NCBI GenBank assembly: GCA_945643635.1
Contig: CALZFC010000067.1
Span: forward strand, 197,501 to 261,500
DNA from: Allodiplogaster sudhausi
Taxonomy: Eukaryota; Nematoda; Chromadorea; Rhabditida; Diplogasteridae
Direction: 5' to 3'
DNA length: 64,000 nucleotides
Shown here: positions 25,340-36,016 of the stretch, piece by piece
How positions within the stretch are numbered: the stretch's first letter is position 1
How the letters are laid out: every line of letters begins with the position of its first letter
Notes under the pieces: generated by a model
Database searches by the model: none
What the model was told of the DNA's origin: nothing
Seen by the model: the letters and a program-made list of their open reading frames with translations, nothing else
Program-made: the position numbers and the translations under genes

Positions 25340-25530
25340 AACTTTTGTAGCTGTAGACTCGCGCGCCCGCTCGATGACCTCCTTTCTCATCTGCTTCGTC
25401 TTCGCACACAGCCAACAGTAGTAGGTGAAGAGACAAAGAAGAAAGAGGAGGAGAAGCAGAGCGACAACCACGGCGAAGCACGACGTCGCCACTTCTCCAC
25501 AGGGATGGCGAATTCTTTTATTCAGCAAAA
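25340..25530 (-). CDS. possible orphan exon with one membrane segment
   Basis: The minus strand reads a polar start (RHPCGEVATSCF), a strongly hydrophobic run (VVVALLLLLFLLCLFTYYCW) and then a basic/acidic tail (KTKQMRKEVIERARESTATK), ending at a possible donor (AAA|GTTAGTGT). The composition is much richer in GC than its surroundings, as in the real exons of this window. No start codon or partner exon is certain, and I know no family for it. Downstream candidates on the same strand are at 24430-24537 and 24200-24320. Confidence 0.35.
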
Positions 25531-25619
25531 AAATCTCTTGTTTTTACGAATGCTGCTCTTTTTCTATCAAAAAATAAATCAAATCACAAAGTCAGAACAA
25601 ACCAGACAATAATCAATCA

Positions 25620-26122
25620 ATTAGAAGAGAGAGAGAGAGGAGAGAGAGGCGAGGGAGAGAAGGAGATTGAAGACAGAGAGAGGGGGGGGGTAGGAGAGCA
25701 AAGAGATAAAAAGAAAGAGAGAGAGAGAGAAGGAAATTGAAGAGAGAGAGGGGAGGGTGAAAAGAGTGAGAGAGAGAGAGAAAAAGAAAGAGAAAGATAG
25801 AGAGAGAGAGAGAACGAAGGTAATAGGTGTTAGCTGGCGTATTTCACGATTAGAAGAGAAGACTGACTGTTGATAAGCGGTTCAAATGCACCGAACGCGT
25901 TAGCACTAATACATTTTAATGGGCTTTTCCTGTAAACTCTTTCTGCTATCACGGGGTTATCAGCTTCCAAGTGGAAATCGGTCGCGTGTTTTTCCAGTCT
26001 GCCATAAATGTATACCATTATATCAATTTGCTGTCAAAACTAATCTATGATCTACTAGAACACTTGTGTTGTGCTTCCTATTTTGCATTCGTAAAAGTTT
26101 TCTAACGAATAGTTTTAAAATA
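25620..26122. repeat. GA tract plus dispersed ~260-bp repeat, copy B
   Basis: GA-rich 25627-25815, then the second copy of the block seen at 23099-23365. It begins with the same GGTAATAGGTGTTAGCTG..GTATTTCACGATTAGAAGAG order, so tract and block were duplicated together. Confidence 0.8.
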
Positions 26123-26553
26123 CCGTATTTTCTCTATTAGTGCCCCTCCCTCTATTAGAACCCCCCCCCCCCTCTAATAGTGCCCCCCTCTCGCAAGGGT
26201 ATTGAAAAAAAATAGTACCCCTCCGTTTAATAGAACCCTCCCTCCAATAGTGCCCCCACCTAATTGTCTAATAGAGATGTAGTTGGAATCTATTCTTGAG
26301 GTATGGGATGCTCTTCCCAATGAACTGATTGCAAATTCATTCAAAATCTACGGTAAAACTGATACTCCAGTAATGATTCCATGGCAATAGAGCTATAATT
26401 CTTCGTTTTTGTGTTGTTGTCAAACTTTTAGTCAATCACATTGAAAAATAGTACCCCTCCCTCTAATAGAACCCCCCCCCCCTCTAATAGTGCCCCCCTC
26501 TCGCAATGGGATTGAAAAATAGTGCCCCCGGGGCACTAATAGAGAAAATACGG
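26123..26553. mobile_element. palindromic MITE, CCGTATTTTCTC family, copy 1
   Basis: The ends read CCGTATTTTCTCTATTAGTG and its complement, each bordered by TA. The subterminal parts are C-rich/G-rich runs (CTCCCTCTATTAGAACCCC, then TAGTGCCCCCC). 431 bp, no frame. The same family is at 61528-61959 (432 bp), 47309-47686 (diverged), 58999-59110 (short) and as an internal fragment at about 27127-27240. Confidence 0.85.
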
Positions 26554-27013
26554 TATACATATGTATGGATGAACATCTTATAATAGAAACATATATATGT
26601 ATGTATATATCTATGCATATAATGTTCAGCAACAACTTAGAACGAACCATGCTTCATATGAACGAAGCCAACCATCGTAGTAATGTGTCCCTTTTTTTAG
26701 GCTAAACATCCCTGTGTACTGAAATGAAGCTAATCTCATCTGTATCTCCGTTATCTATAGCAACTCTTCATGTCTATGCATGTTCCCTCAGAGTTGGCAT
26801 GACGTCATTTTGTGACTTATATTTTCAGGCAGCAACATGAGAAGAGACAGAATGAAAGAGTATGCATTTCTATGGTCCTAACACTCCTTCTTTTTCTTGT
26901 TGTCCATAAAGGGGTGAGCTACATTCATCGAAACTTACTTGCCGATTTAACATTCGTAAATAATCAATCATATCTCTAGATCTGACACTTGTTGTCTGTT
27001 TTCTCTTTTTCCG
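26554..27013. other. no gene; 3' flank of the receptor relic
   Basis: AT-rich sequence. The part next to 27014 resembles the 3' flank of the glutamate-receptor gene (30.9-31.08 kb), so it belongs to the duplicated receptor 3' segment. Confidence 0.5.
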
Positions 27014-27125
27014 TCACTTATTCATTTTTCGCTTGATCGCCTTTCTGATCGGGCGACCGCTGTCAGTCGTGCTCTCCACGCACGTCACGGACGGTTGTCG
27101 CTTCTCAATCTTGGAGGTGCGATAA
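27014..27125 (-). pseudogene. Relic of the last exon of the ionotropic receptor
   Basis: The minus strand reads SKIEKRQPSVTCVESTTDSG then RPIRKAIKRKMNK and a stop. This is the counterpart of the intact gene's final exon (PKIEKRQPSETSVDSATDDG, RPLRKAVKRKMKK) at 31082-31189. The frame is open, but the TM4 exon and all others are absent here; a MITE fragment (27127-27240) abuts it. It is a truncated duplicate unless spliced to something I do not see. Confidence 0.85.
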
Positions 27126-27126
27126 G

Positions 27127-27240
27127 TGGGAACAGCATCCCATGCCTCCAGGACCCATTTAGAGTACGTCTCGTGCCGAGGGATTAGACTATTAAGGGGC
27201 GGGGGGAACTATTGGAGGGTGGGGGGGGGGTTCCATTAAT
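27127..27240. mobile_element. internal fragment of the CCGTATTTTCTC MITE
   Basis: Shares with the 61528-61959 copy the order CATGCCTCCAGG, GAGTACGTCTCG.GCCGAGG, TTAGACTATTA and runs GGGGGGAACTATTGGAGGG. Both terminal repeats are missing. Confidence 0.7.
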
Positions 27241-27309
27241 TGGTATCGTTATTTAATCATTGAAAAAAAATTTTTTTTTAACTATAATACCATCAGTCCG
27301 GAGGCAATG

Positions 27310-27873
27310 AACGAATTATAAAGGCATAGAGAAGATGGCGAGAACAAAGATGATAATGACGCAATACATTAAAACAATTATTCCTCTGCGGAAGAGAATT
27401 GACTATTGAGTCAATTATTGCGTCAATTATTGAGTCAACTATTGTGTCTACGCTCCTTTTTTAGTTTGGAGAAAATTAGGATGGAATATACGTAGGTACG
27501 CTTGTCTTTTGTTGTTGTTGATTATCAATCTCGATGCGATTCCGAACACAGCCACTTTGAAAGAGTGGCACTGCATTCAAAATTCCGCGGATTGGCGGCG
27601 TCGAAAAAGGAAAATACCGAGCCAACACTGTAGTAAATTCACCAGCTTCGTCTTAACGAACTATTCAGACTAATTAGTGTGATAGTTCGTCGTAATAGAA
27701 CTAAAGGGCAAGTTCATATGTTCGATCAATAAATAGATAAATCATAAACAAATAAATATATAAAAATACGAGTCTAAACAATGTCCTGACTGTTCTTCGA
27801 TGACAACAGAAAGTAGATGACAGAAATGCCGACCTGGCAATAAGTGAAGTTGACGTTCAACGAGACAAACGTT
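27310..27873 (-). pseudogene. Second relic of the amino-acid transporter
   Basis: 27778-27873 on minus matches transporter exon 4 (TFVSLNVNFT then VGISVIYFLLSSKNSQDIV), with one extra codon and a stop right after. About 27320-27370 matches the start of exon 5 (YCVIIIFVLAIFSMP). Order and strand are as in the intact gene, and the flanking CCGGGC-type intron words also recur. Other exons are missing. Confidence 0.8.
27541..27600. other. empty-site paralogue of the 29-kb TTAA element
   Basis: ACACAGCCACTTTGAAAGAGTGGC followed by CTGCATTCAAAATTCCG matches the joined flanks of the 494-bp element at 29083-29576 (ACACAACCACC-TTAA ... TTAA-AAGAGTGGC, CTGCATTCAAAAAATTCCG). There is no element in between here; the target reads TTGA, one change from TTAA. 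Confidence 0.7.
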
Positions 27874-28218
27874 CTGGTTGATACCAAGAAAGCAATCCCT
27901 TTCCCTCATTGTTAATCAGCATCCTTCTCATAGCCACTCTGTCTTACTCTCTGCTTCTCTCTATCTGTCTCACTCTTTCCCTTTTCCTTGTTCATCTCTC
28001 TTTCTCTCTCTCCCTCTCTCTCTATTATCTCCCTCTCATTCTTTCGCCCCTCTCTTATCTCTCTCCCTCCCTCTCTCTCCCTCCCTCTCTCTCCCTCTAC
28101 CTCTCTCGAACTCCCTCCATCAGTCTCTCTCTCTTTTCTGTCTGCCTGTCTGTCTCTCTCTCTCTCTCTCTCGTTCTCTATGTGGCGGATAGAAGAGGCA
28201 TAAGAATGACGCTCTCGA

Positions 28219-28255
<37 letters not shown>

Positions 28256-28455
28256 GTTAGCTGAAAAGGGAAGGAGACACAGACATAGCGAGAGAGAGTG
28301 GGAGAGAGAGAGTGAGGGAGTGAGAAGGAATTAGGGGACAAAGTGAAATGAGGAGATAAAAATGAAGTGACAGACACGAAAAGAAAAACTGAACTATGAG
28401 AGTAGACGCTAGTTGGAATGGAGATGGATGGAAAACAATTAAGCAAGGACGAGGA

Positions 28456-28497
<42 letters not shown>

Positions 28498-28564
28498 AGA
28501 GATGGAGATAGAGAGAGATGGAGAGAGAGAGAGAGAGAGAGAGGATAAGCCTGAACGGGGGGAG
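27874..28564. repeat. CT/GA block, copy C
   Basis: CT tract 27950-28175, then an island GGCGGATAGAAGAGGC..AAGAATGACGCTCTCGAATAG (compare 22405-22470 and 30455-30515), then GA tracts 28218-28320 and 28458-28545. No gene; Ser/Leu-rich frames are repeat translations. Confidence 0.85.
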
Positions 28565-28800
28565 GGGGGGGGGTGGGCGATAAGCTGTTCAAATGCACCG
28601 AACGTTGCATTCGTCTATTTCCTTTTCATGCCTTTTCCCGTAAACTTTTTGTGCTGTCTTATCAGGTCAGATTATCAGGACAGGCGGAGTTATCTTTTTT
28701 CATGTTTTTCGGTCTGCCAGAAATGTAACAGTTTATGAAGACCGTCAAAACTAATCTTTGATTTTCAAGAAAACTTGTGTTTCATGAGATGAGGACAGTC
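28565..28800. repeat. dispersed ~260-bp repeat, copy C
   Basis: Third copy of the block at 23099-23365 (GTTCAAATGCACCGAACG, CGTAAACTTTTTGTGCTG, GTCAAAACTAATCTTTGATTTTCAAG). It is closer to copy D than to A and B. Confidence 0.8.
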
Positions 28801-29082
28801 GAGTTTTTTTTTGTTTGTAATTGCTAAAACTATTGTTTACGAATCCTTTACAATATACACATGTAAATTATAAGTTTACTGGACCTGGTCTCGCGCGGAA
28901 AACAACATGAAAAATATGAAATGTATTTCATTTTGTAGAGCAGTTCGAGTTGTATTTGGTAGTTAATTTTCATAAACCAATTCGCGAAACTCTTCCTAGG
29001 GCAGGTCATAATGGAGCCCTGCTCGAGTCTTATGGACACTCTCTCTTAAGAAAACCCGCGCGACGAAACACAACCACCTTAA

Positions 29083-29576
29083 AGGAGGGCGATCACCGAA
29101 AAGTCATTGCCGATTTATGAGACATCTTTGCTATTTTCGAATAGTCTCGGGCATGAGGAAAAAGAAAAGGCAAATGAAAAAGCACAAAAAAGTACCATAT
29201 TCAAGTTTAACATACTTGAAAGTGCAATTTTTGATTGAATTTGTGATTGGTGTCAGTGCAAAAACGTGGTGTTACAGCACTCGACAGTAGATTTGCTGCC
29301 ACTTACCCTTCGCGGGAAGGTTAAATTTACAAATATTTTAAGAAATTTGTTTGTTTCATGCTTTATCCTTTTCGTATGTGAATATTCTACAATAAACTAA
29401 TGAATATTAGGCAAAATAGTATGAAATTAGTAAACGAGCAATAACATCTCGCTTGGAAACCAGCGCTACTTTAGCGACCTGGTCTACCGTACTTTTTTGA
29501 GTAATTAAATGGACTTCCGTTTGAAACCTTTGCACGTTTGAACATACAATTGCAATTTTTCGGTGATCGCCCTTCT
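29083..29576. mobile_element. 494-bp TTAA MITE, copy 1
   Basis: Inverted ends AGGAGGGCGATCACCGAAAA / AGAAGGGCGATCACCGAAAA, flanked by TTAA on both sides (29079-29082 and 29577-29580). No coding frame. TTAA target duplication is the hallmark of piggyBac-superfamily elements (established knowledge). The other copies, at 33292-33785 and 38918-39411, are exactly the same length. Confidence 0.9.
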
Positions 29577-29599
29577 TTAAAAGAGTGGCGCTGCATTCA

Positions 29600-30589
29600 A
29601 AAAATTCCGTGGAATACCCGTGTCGTAAAAGGAAAACGCCGAGTGAATACTGTTGAAACCATAAGTTTACCCTCCGCCAACTTCAACTGAACGCATACTT
29701 CAGAAAAGGACTTATTGTTAGTAATATGAGATTTCGACATAGTAGAACAACCGGGCAACGCATTCTAATGAAAAATCAATAGTAGTAAAATTAAATTTCG
29801 TGTTCGACAACAAGTGAGCACTTCATAGCCCATAATGAGCATCATTCTTATAACTTCTCTGTCTCTCTCTCTTTCCTTTTTCTCCTGCTCATCTCTCCCT
29901 CTCTCTCTCTCTCTCTCTCTTGCGGTTTCTCCATGTTCTTTTCTCCTTTTTCTTTATATTTTATCCATATCTGCCCCGATCTCTCCTCTCCAATTTCCCT
30001 CTCTCTCTCCCCCTCTCTCTCTATTGAGCCAGAGACTGAACGATAGGAGTGTTTAGTGACAAAGGGGAGCCATATCGACCTCTATCAGTCGGTAATATCA
30101 TATGCAAACCCGGTTTTCAATTCTATGCTGGATAAGCTCGTCCTCTCTCTTTCTCTCTCTCTCTCGCTTTTAACTCCCTCTTTCTCTCTCTCTTACCGCT
30201 AGTTTTGAGAGTTTCTTCTCCTTTACCGTTTTAAAGCGAACTGAGGCTGATGAGAATGACAAAAAAAATATATATATATATACATTTAAAATAAATATAG
30301 TGTGATAGCAGTCGTAAAAAAATAACGAGAGCTGCCGCGGGGAGAAGGAGAGCAACTTGGCCGATGCCCATGACATGCACTTTTCATTCTCTCCTTCATT
30401 GTTCTCTCTCTCTCTCCCTCATTTTCACTCTGTCTCTCTCTCTCTCTTTCTGTTACCGATAGGAGATGGAGAACGGCGCGATTGTCGCATTATAATGACG
30501 CTCTTGAATAGTGAGAGAGAGGGAGTTAGAGTCAGAGAGGGAGAGCAAGAGCGAGAGAAAGAAAAAGAGAAAGGGAGAGTGAGAGAGAG
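29600..30589. repeat. CT/GA block, copy D
   Basis: CT tracts 29860-30030 and 30140-30200, an island shared with 21315-21395 (GATAGGAGTG, CGACCTCTATCAGTCGGTAA), another shared with 22070-22110 and 22400-22470 (GCCGCGGGG, ACCGATAGGAGATGGAGAACG), and a GA tract 30510-30590. No gene. Confidence 0.8.
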
Positions 30590-30805
30590 CATTGCTTATT
30601 CAAATGCACCGAAAGGTATCCCTACCCATTTTCCATTTTATAGCCTGTTCCGATAAACTCCTTGTGCTGGCTTATCAGTCTATCAGCGCACGTGGAGTTT
30701 TTTCTTTTTTTCATGTTTTTCGGTCAGCCAGAAATGTACCAGTTTATCAAGATCGTCAAAACTAATCTTTGATTTTCAAGAACACTTGTGTTTCAAGAGA
30801 TCATG
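30590..30805. repeat. dispersed ~260-bp repeat, copy D
   Basis: Fourth copy (TTCAAATGCACCGAAAGG, CCGATAAACTCCTTGTGCTGG, CGTCAAAACTAATCTTTGATTTTCAAGAACACTTGTGTTTC). It lies just 3' of the intact receptor gene, as copy C does relative to the duplicated receptor relic. Confidence 0.8.
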
Positions 30806-31081
30806 CCACTTAATTTTTTTTTGTTATTGCTAAAACTATTTTTTTTAGGAATCCTTTAAGTACATGTATGTATATATCTATCTTACAAGCAGAACCATAT
30901 ATATATAGTCTAATCTAGGAACGAATTACGTATGCATAAAATCTCTCTCGCTAAAAACTGCGAATTAAAAACTTGGGTTCTGCCGTGTTTAAATCCGATC
31001 AATAGTAACCGTCAACGAGGAATGTTTCTCTCTAACCATTAGCGACTATATGTCCATTATTTTTTTCTTTTTTTTGATCTA

Positions 31082-32249
31082 TCACTTCTTCATTTTCCGC
31101 TTGACCGCCTTTCTGAGCGGTCGGCCGTCGTCAGTTGCGCTGTCCACGGACGTCTCGGACGGTTGTCGCTTCTCAATCTTGGGCGGCGTCTTTAAATTGA
31201 CAATAGCAATGCAGAAACGGCAGCAGCAATACAAGTAAACGAGTCCATTTATTTTCTATTCTTGTTTCGTTTTACGTGTTAAAAAAAGTTGTAAGTAGTA
31301 CTATGAAATGACTGTGGTGTACTTTGTTGCTTTTTTACGATAGGATTAAAAAAAAATAAAAACATGTTAATTAAATGTAAAAATAACTAATTAATTAATT
31401 AGAATAAAAATAAAATTCACCTCCTTTCCGTAGAAGAATCGCACGGTGAGCGCGACGGCCATTTCTACGAGCAGCAACGCAAAAGAAAAGAAGAGGCCGA
31501 TCATGCCGAGCGCGAAGATGCCGATGACGTTCCAGATGGCTGAGTGAGCAAAAAAAAAACTCACGTTTGAATTCGCGATTTTTCCCTGAGTCTCTAACAA
31601 GGCGAGAGAGCATGTGGGATCAGACTATAATACTCTGGAAATATGCTTATGCTGCTTAAATAAACTTTTTTTTCTCTACTGTATTGTTTTTTTTTCTGTT
31701 CCTGAAATTAAATCTTAAGACACATTTGAAAATGGACACCGGGAGAGCGAATAAAAATAATTATAAAAAAAATAATATTTTGGCGCTGACTCATCGGCCT
31801 CGCAGTCGACGCGACATTATATCGTGCAGACGGGCAGCCGCTCTTCTCGGTCGACCACTTGCGATCCTGTGGATTTAAGGGGAGAGGAAAGTGATAAATG
31901 CATCGAAAATAATGAGAACGCGCTACTCTTCGTCGACTGGTTACGAATAGAAACAACATTGAATGAGTAAATAAGTACGTACATATTAAAGGTAATTCAA
32001 AATTGTCAAAGTAATAAATGTGACAAACCAATTATTTTAATTCATAATTCTTGACGAAAATTCTAAGGTTAAGCAATAGAGGTGTAACGGTTGTTTTTGC
32101 TTACTCGAAAGTATCTTCGATGTATCTTGTCGATCATCGGATAGTTATCCGAGATGAGCTGATCTATCACGACACGCCACGGATTGCCTCGAGCAAAGAG
32201 GAAATGCACCGAGTCGCCATTTCCATCTGATAACAAGTGAGAGAGAGAA

Positions 32250-32284
<35 letters not shown>

Positions 32285-34388
32285 AGGAGAGAGAAAGAGG
32301 AGAAAGAGAGGAGAGGAATAGATTCACCTGAGCAATATTTTCGACAAGACAAATATGTATATTTAAAATTAAATCACCTTGTCCCATACCCTCTCCCTTC
32401 TCTCGGAGACACATTTGTATCGATAGAGAGTGAATATGTAGCAACATTCACCCGTTCACTTACCATCTACCTATCACGATTCTCCAAATGGAAAAATCGG
32501 GATGGCATATTACCGAGTGGGTGAATAATGGGTGAATGTTATGCACTATTTGTCCCGCCACCAACCCATATCGGGCAGCACGAGTGCGTTGCACGTCCTG
32601 TACGCAGCGGCCATGTTCTGGTAGTCCTCTTGCGCGAGGAAGATGTAGTTTTCCCTGGCGACCTTATGCAGCGCGCGCGTCCCATTCCATTCGGGAGCCT
32701 CGAAATTGAGGAAATGGCGCGAAATTCAAAATATAAATTTTTGCTTTCACAATTCCATTCTGGGGCCTCGAAATGGAGGGAATCGGAGCGAAATTAAAGA
32801 TTAGTCTTTTTTTTCAAAATTCCATTCGGGGGCCTCGAAAGGGCGAAAATTGGCGCGAAATTTAAAAACAAAATTATTATTATTTTTTAAATTTTTAATG
32901 ACAATTAATAAATATTTCTACTCACAATTAAGCCAGCGTCAATACCGCCCTGTATGTTCTTCCCTCGAGCGCCGAGATACATTGTTTCGTTGATCCTTAA
33001 AACATTAAATTACCTAATAAAACGCCACTTTTCAATCCGCTATGTAAAGCCGGCGCTTTTCATACGGCAGCTTCCCTTGTTATTCGTTGAATCGGCAAAT
33101 CTATCTGATCACATTGTCAAAGTGGGTCTTATGAAACAAAATTAAATTCTGGAGAAAATCTCGAATGAAAAAGGCAACTAATCTCCTTTAAAGATTCCTT
33201 AAAAGTTATCGTAATCCAAAGGTAAAGAGCATGAAATAAGAGAGACGAAGACAATAAAGGAGATTGTAAGCTACATGGATAGCCTCTTTAAAGGAGGGCG
33301 ATCACCGAAAAGTCATTGACGATAAATGAACCATCTTAGTTATTTTCGAATAGTCTAGGGCATGCAGAAAAAGAATATGTATATGAAAATGTACAAGAAA
33401 GTTCCATATTCAAGTATAATGAACTTTAAAATGAAAATTATGAATGAATTTGTGATTGTTGTGCCAGTGAGAAAGCAGAACCCATCGGTAGAATCCCAAC
33501 TTCACGGCCACGTACCCATCGCGGGAAAATAAAATTATAAGGATTTGAAGAAATTGTTATGGTTAATGCGTTATCGCCTTTTGGATCATTTGTTTTAGAA
33601 AATGTTTTTATAAATTCTTGTTACGCAAAACATTATCAAGTAGGTATAACAGCAATAACAACCCGCTTCAAAAACACACGCACATTCCTAGTCTACCGTA
33701 CATTTTTGAGTAATTAAACGGACTTCCGTTCGAAATCTTAGTACATTTGAACGCACATTACATTATTTTCGGTGATCGCCCTTCTTTAACATAAAAAAAG
33801 CTTTGAATGTTTCCTTGACCATCCGCTCGCGAAGAGAAACCAATAACATCCTTCATGGTCAGCCAAAAACTATTAATATTCCTTAAAAAATAGGTATGAA
33901 TATTTCTTGACCATCCGCTCGGGTAGGAAAACAACTAATATCTCTTCAGCAACAACTACTAATACACTTAAACAGAAACTACTAAAGTCCTTAAACTAAA
34001 ACAAATAATAACCCTTAACCAAAAACCCATTATATCGTAAACCACAAACTACAACTATCTCTTGACCATCCGCTCGGATAGAAGAGCAGCTTGTAGAGGC
34101 CGGCGCGCACGAGCTGCTCGGCCTCGTCGTGCGAGGAGATCGTGCCGTTTCGCATGGGAGAGAGGAGAGAGGTCAGCAGAATGGCCGAGTAGAGGCTGTT
34201 CAGAAGGCCTGTCTTGAACACGAGCACGAGGAGACGGAGGAGTTGGCCTGCCGGAGAGAGAGAGAAGAGAGAGAGAGCGAGAGAGTGTGAAAGGGAGAGA
34301 GACATAGGCAAGAGAGAGAGTGAGAGAGATAAGAGAGCGAGAAGAGAGAAGAGAGAGAGTGAGCGAGATAAGAGAGCGAGAAGAGAGA

Positions 34389-34435
<47 letters not shown>

Positions 34436-36016
34436 GAGAAGAGAGATAAAAAAAAGTGAGAGAAAAAAATATAGAAAAGAGAGGGAGAGAGATTCTTACC
34501 TGATATGAGATGGAAGCTGTGAAAGTTCACGTTGTACAGCTCCGAGTACGCGATCCAAGCGAACTAAGTTTTCATCTTTTTATTCAGATTTAATATTGGG
34601 GAGCGTATTTATGTTACCATTGTAGTAACAATAATATTTTCAATTTATCCATGAAAATAAGTTTTTCTGCTCTCTTTTATATACATACATACACTTCCGC
34701 CCAACAACCAGGGGTGCAGGAAATTTCGGAACTTTCGGAAAGTTCTAAAGTGTCCGATCCTCTCTCTAGCTAATCTCCGGCCCCAACCCCATAGAAGCTA
34801 TTCTCCGGCACGAACCTCATAGAAACTATTTTCCGCCTCAACCTCATAGAAGTTATTCTCCGGTACCAACATAATAGAAGCCATTTTCCGGCCCCAACCA
34901 CATATGTAGTAGCTATTCTGCGGCCCAAACCTCATAGAAGCTATTTTCCGGTCTCAACCTCCTGAAAGCTATTCTCCGGCGCCAACCTCATAGAAGCTGT
35001 GTTCCGGCCTCAAGCCACGCGCGCACTCGTAACGTGCGATGCCGGCCGACAGTGCGAGATGCACGGCGATGACGATGTAGAAGAGTGCCCAAACGTCGCC
35101 GTCAAAGGGTCGCAAGTAGACGTGGATTAGGGACCAGAACGACTGCGCTTGCTCGTGCACTACCATCATCTTGCGGATCTGAGAAGGGATCTCTGTATTT
35201 ATTTTTCCTCATTTTCTGCGTCTTTTTCAGTATCAATAAAAAAAGATATTTTGATGAAAAAGAATATGATTAACACACAAAAACAAAGAATCTTGCAAAT
35301 ATTAACCGGTGCCACCGGGAACGATAGCTCAAAGTTGGCTGTACGCTGGCGTGTCCGATGCAGCAGCACGCACGCGACGTCATGCGTGCCGTCACGAACA
35401 CTTTCGAGTACGCCGGTGTAAGTGCCGTTCGGCTGAAAAAATCGATAACGGGTAACGTAGCCGAGTGGTAGTGTGCCACCGCTCACAAGCCAAGAGGCCC
35501 TGGTTCGACTCCGGTCGCGGACGAAGACCTACAGACTAAACTGTGCTGACCAAGTAGTCGCCCAGATCAATCAGCTGCCGAAAGCGCCTCTCGTGAATAT
35601 ACCACTGCGCGGAGATGTTGGCGATGTTTAGAAGGTTTGAGAGTACCTGCATGGAGGACATTGACCACTAAAATAGCCAATTTTTCTCTAGTTGACAGCA
35701 TCTCGTACGAAAGTACTGATGAGGTTAATTCCAGGAAAACAAACACGGAGTTTTAGGTGACATCATCATTGCACTGCATTTTTCTTCTTCAGGCCGTTAC
35801 AATTGAATCTTGCAATTTTCTCGTTCTGGATCTCGAAATGTCGTCACATCTTAATGATGTATTGAATAAGTAAATAAATATGTGTACCTCAAGGCACCAT
35901 CCAGGAAAGGGGCAGTGGCTGCTCTTCTGGAAGGTCGGAAACGGCCGGCACGTCCCGTTCGCGTCCCATGCCGTGTCGAGGACGAGCACGCGCAGCGGCT
36001 CCGGTGGCACACGCAT
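31082..36016 (-). CDS. Divergent ionotropic glutamate receptor-like channel (12 exons)
   Basis: Ligand-gated cation-channel fold without the large N-terminal domain. Minus-strand exons: 35888-36016, 35551-35646, 35307-35432, 34987-35178, 34500-34563, 34067-34247, 32926-32995, 32566-32698, 32105-32226, 31791-31866, 31421-31539, 31082-31189. All phases agree; 1416 nt, 471 aa. S1 lobe about residues 1-130 (LRVLVLDTAWDANGTC; PFPGWCLEVLSNLLNIANI; GTYTGVLESVRDGTHDVACV). First helix about 145-165 (DVWALFYIVIAVHLALSAGI). Pore region, then third helix and linker LLNSLYSAILLTSLLSPMRN, matching the position of the family SYTANLAAFLT motif but diverged from it. S2 lobe follows (ALVLPDMDGNGDSVHFLFAR). Last helix about 397-425 (WNVIGIFALGMIGLFFSFAL), then a basic tail. 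No signal peptide before the chosen ATG, so an upstream exon is likely missing. The classical glutamate-binding Arg is not obvious, so the ligand is unknown. Its final exon is duplicated at 27014-27125. Confidence 0.87.
32683..32870 (-). repeat. tandem triplication of a splice acceptor and exon edge
   Basis: Three copies about 68-72 bp apart of a unit that reads, on minus, GGCGCCATTTTC.T..TTTCGAGG then CCCCGAATGGAAT. The innermost copy contains the acceptor and first codons (APEWNG) of receptor exon 8 (high end 32698); the two outer copies are intronic. The motif GGCGCGAAATTCAAA inside it also occurs near 9745, 31570, 36265 and 62485. Confidence 0.75.
33292..33785. mobile_element. 494-bp TTAA MITE, copy 2, in a receptor intron
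   Basis: Same ends as copy 1 and TTAA on both sides (33288-33291 and 33786-33789). It lies in the intron between receptor exons 6 and 7. No frame. Confidence 0.9.
33810..34080. repeat. repeats of the exon-6 end in the receptor intron
   Basis: CTTGACCATCCGCTCG occurs at about 33821, 33909 and 34061. The last is the true 3' border of receptor exon 6 (donor GTCAAG). The other two are intronic echoes, each followed by AACAAATAA/AACTACTAA-type runs. Confidence 0.7.
34250..34490. repeat. GA tract in a receptor intron
   Basis: GAGAGAGAAGAGAG-type purine tract filling the intron between receptor exons 5 and 6. Frames of up to 166 codons through it mix repeat with the real exons on either side. Confidence 0.9.
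34775..35015. repeat. ~33-bp minisatellite ending in receptor exon 4
   Basis: At least seven units of CTCATAGAAGCTATTCTCCGG.CCCAAC type. The last unit (34987-35015) is the 3' end of receptor exon 4 (coding RPEHSFYE) and its donor. The array therefore appears to have grown out of an exon-intron border into the intron. Confidence 0.8.
35450..35525 (+). repeat. tRNA-like fragment in a receptor intron
   Basis: GTAGCCGAGTGGTAGTG resembles an A box and GGTTCGACTCC matches the B-box consensus, 40 bp apart. Acceptor-stem halves (GGGTAAC... and ...GCGGACG) do not pair, so it is a tRNA-derived SINE head or tRNA pseudogene rather than a functional tRNA gene. Confidence 0.55.

Noticed and set aside
34030..34530. 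A single 166-codon exon on minus
   Set aside because: It is two real receptor exons (34500-34563 and 34067-34247) joined by translation through the intronic GA tract.
34775..35015. Minisatellite as part of the receptor coding sequence
   Set aside because: The donor GAG|GTTGGC at 34986/34987 and the phase of the next exon (34500-34563) leave the array in the intron.
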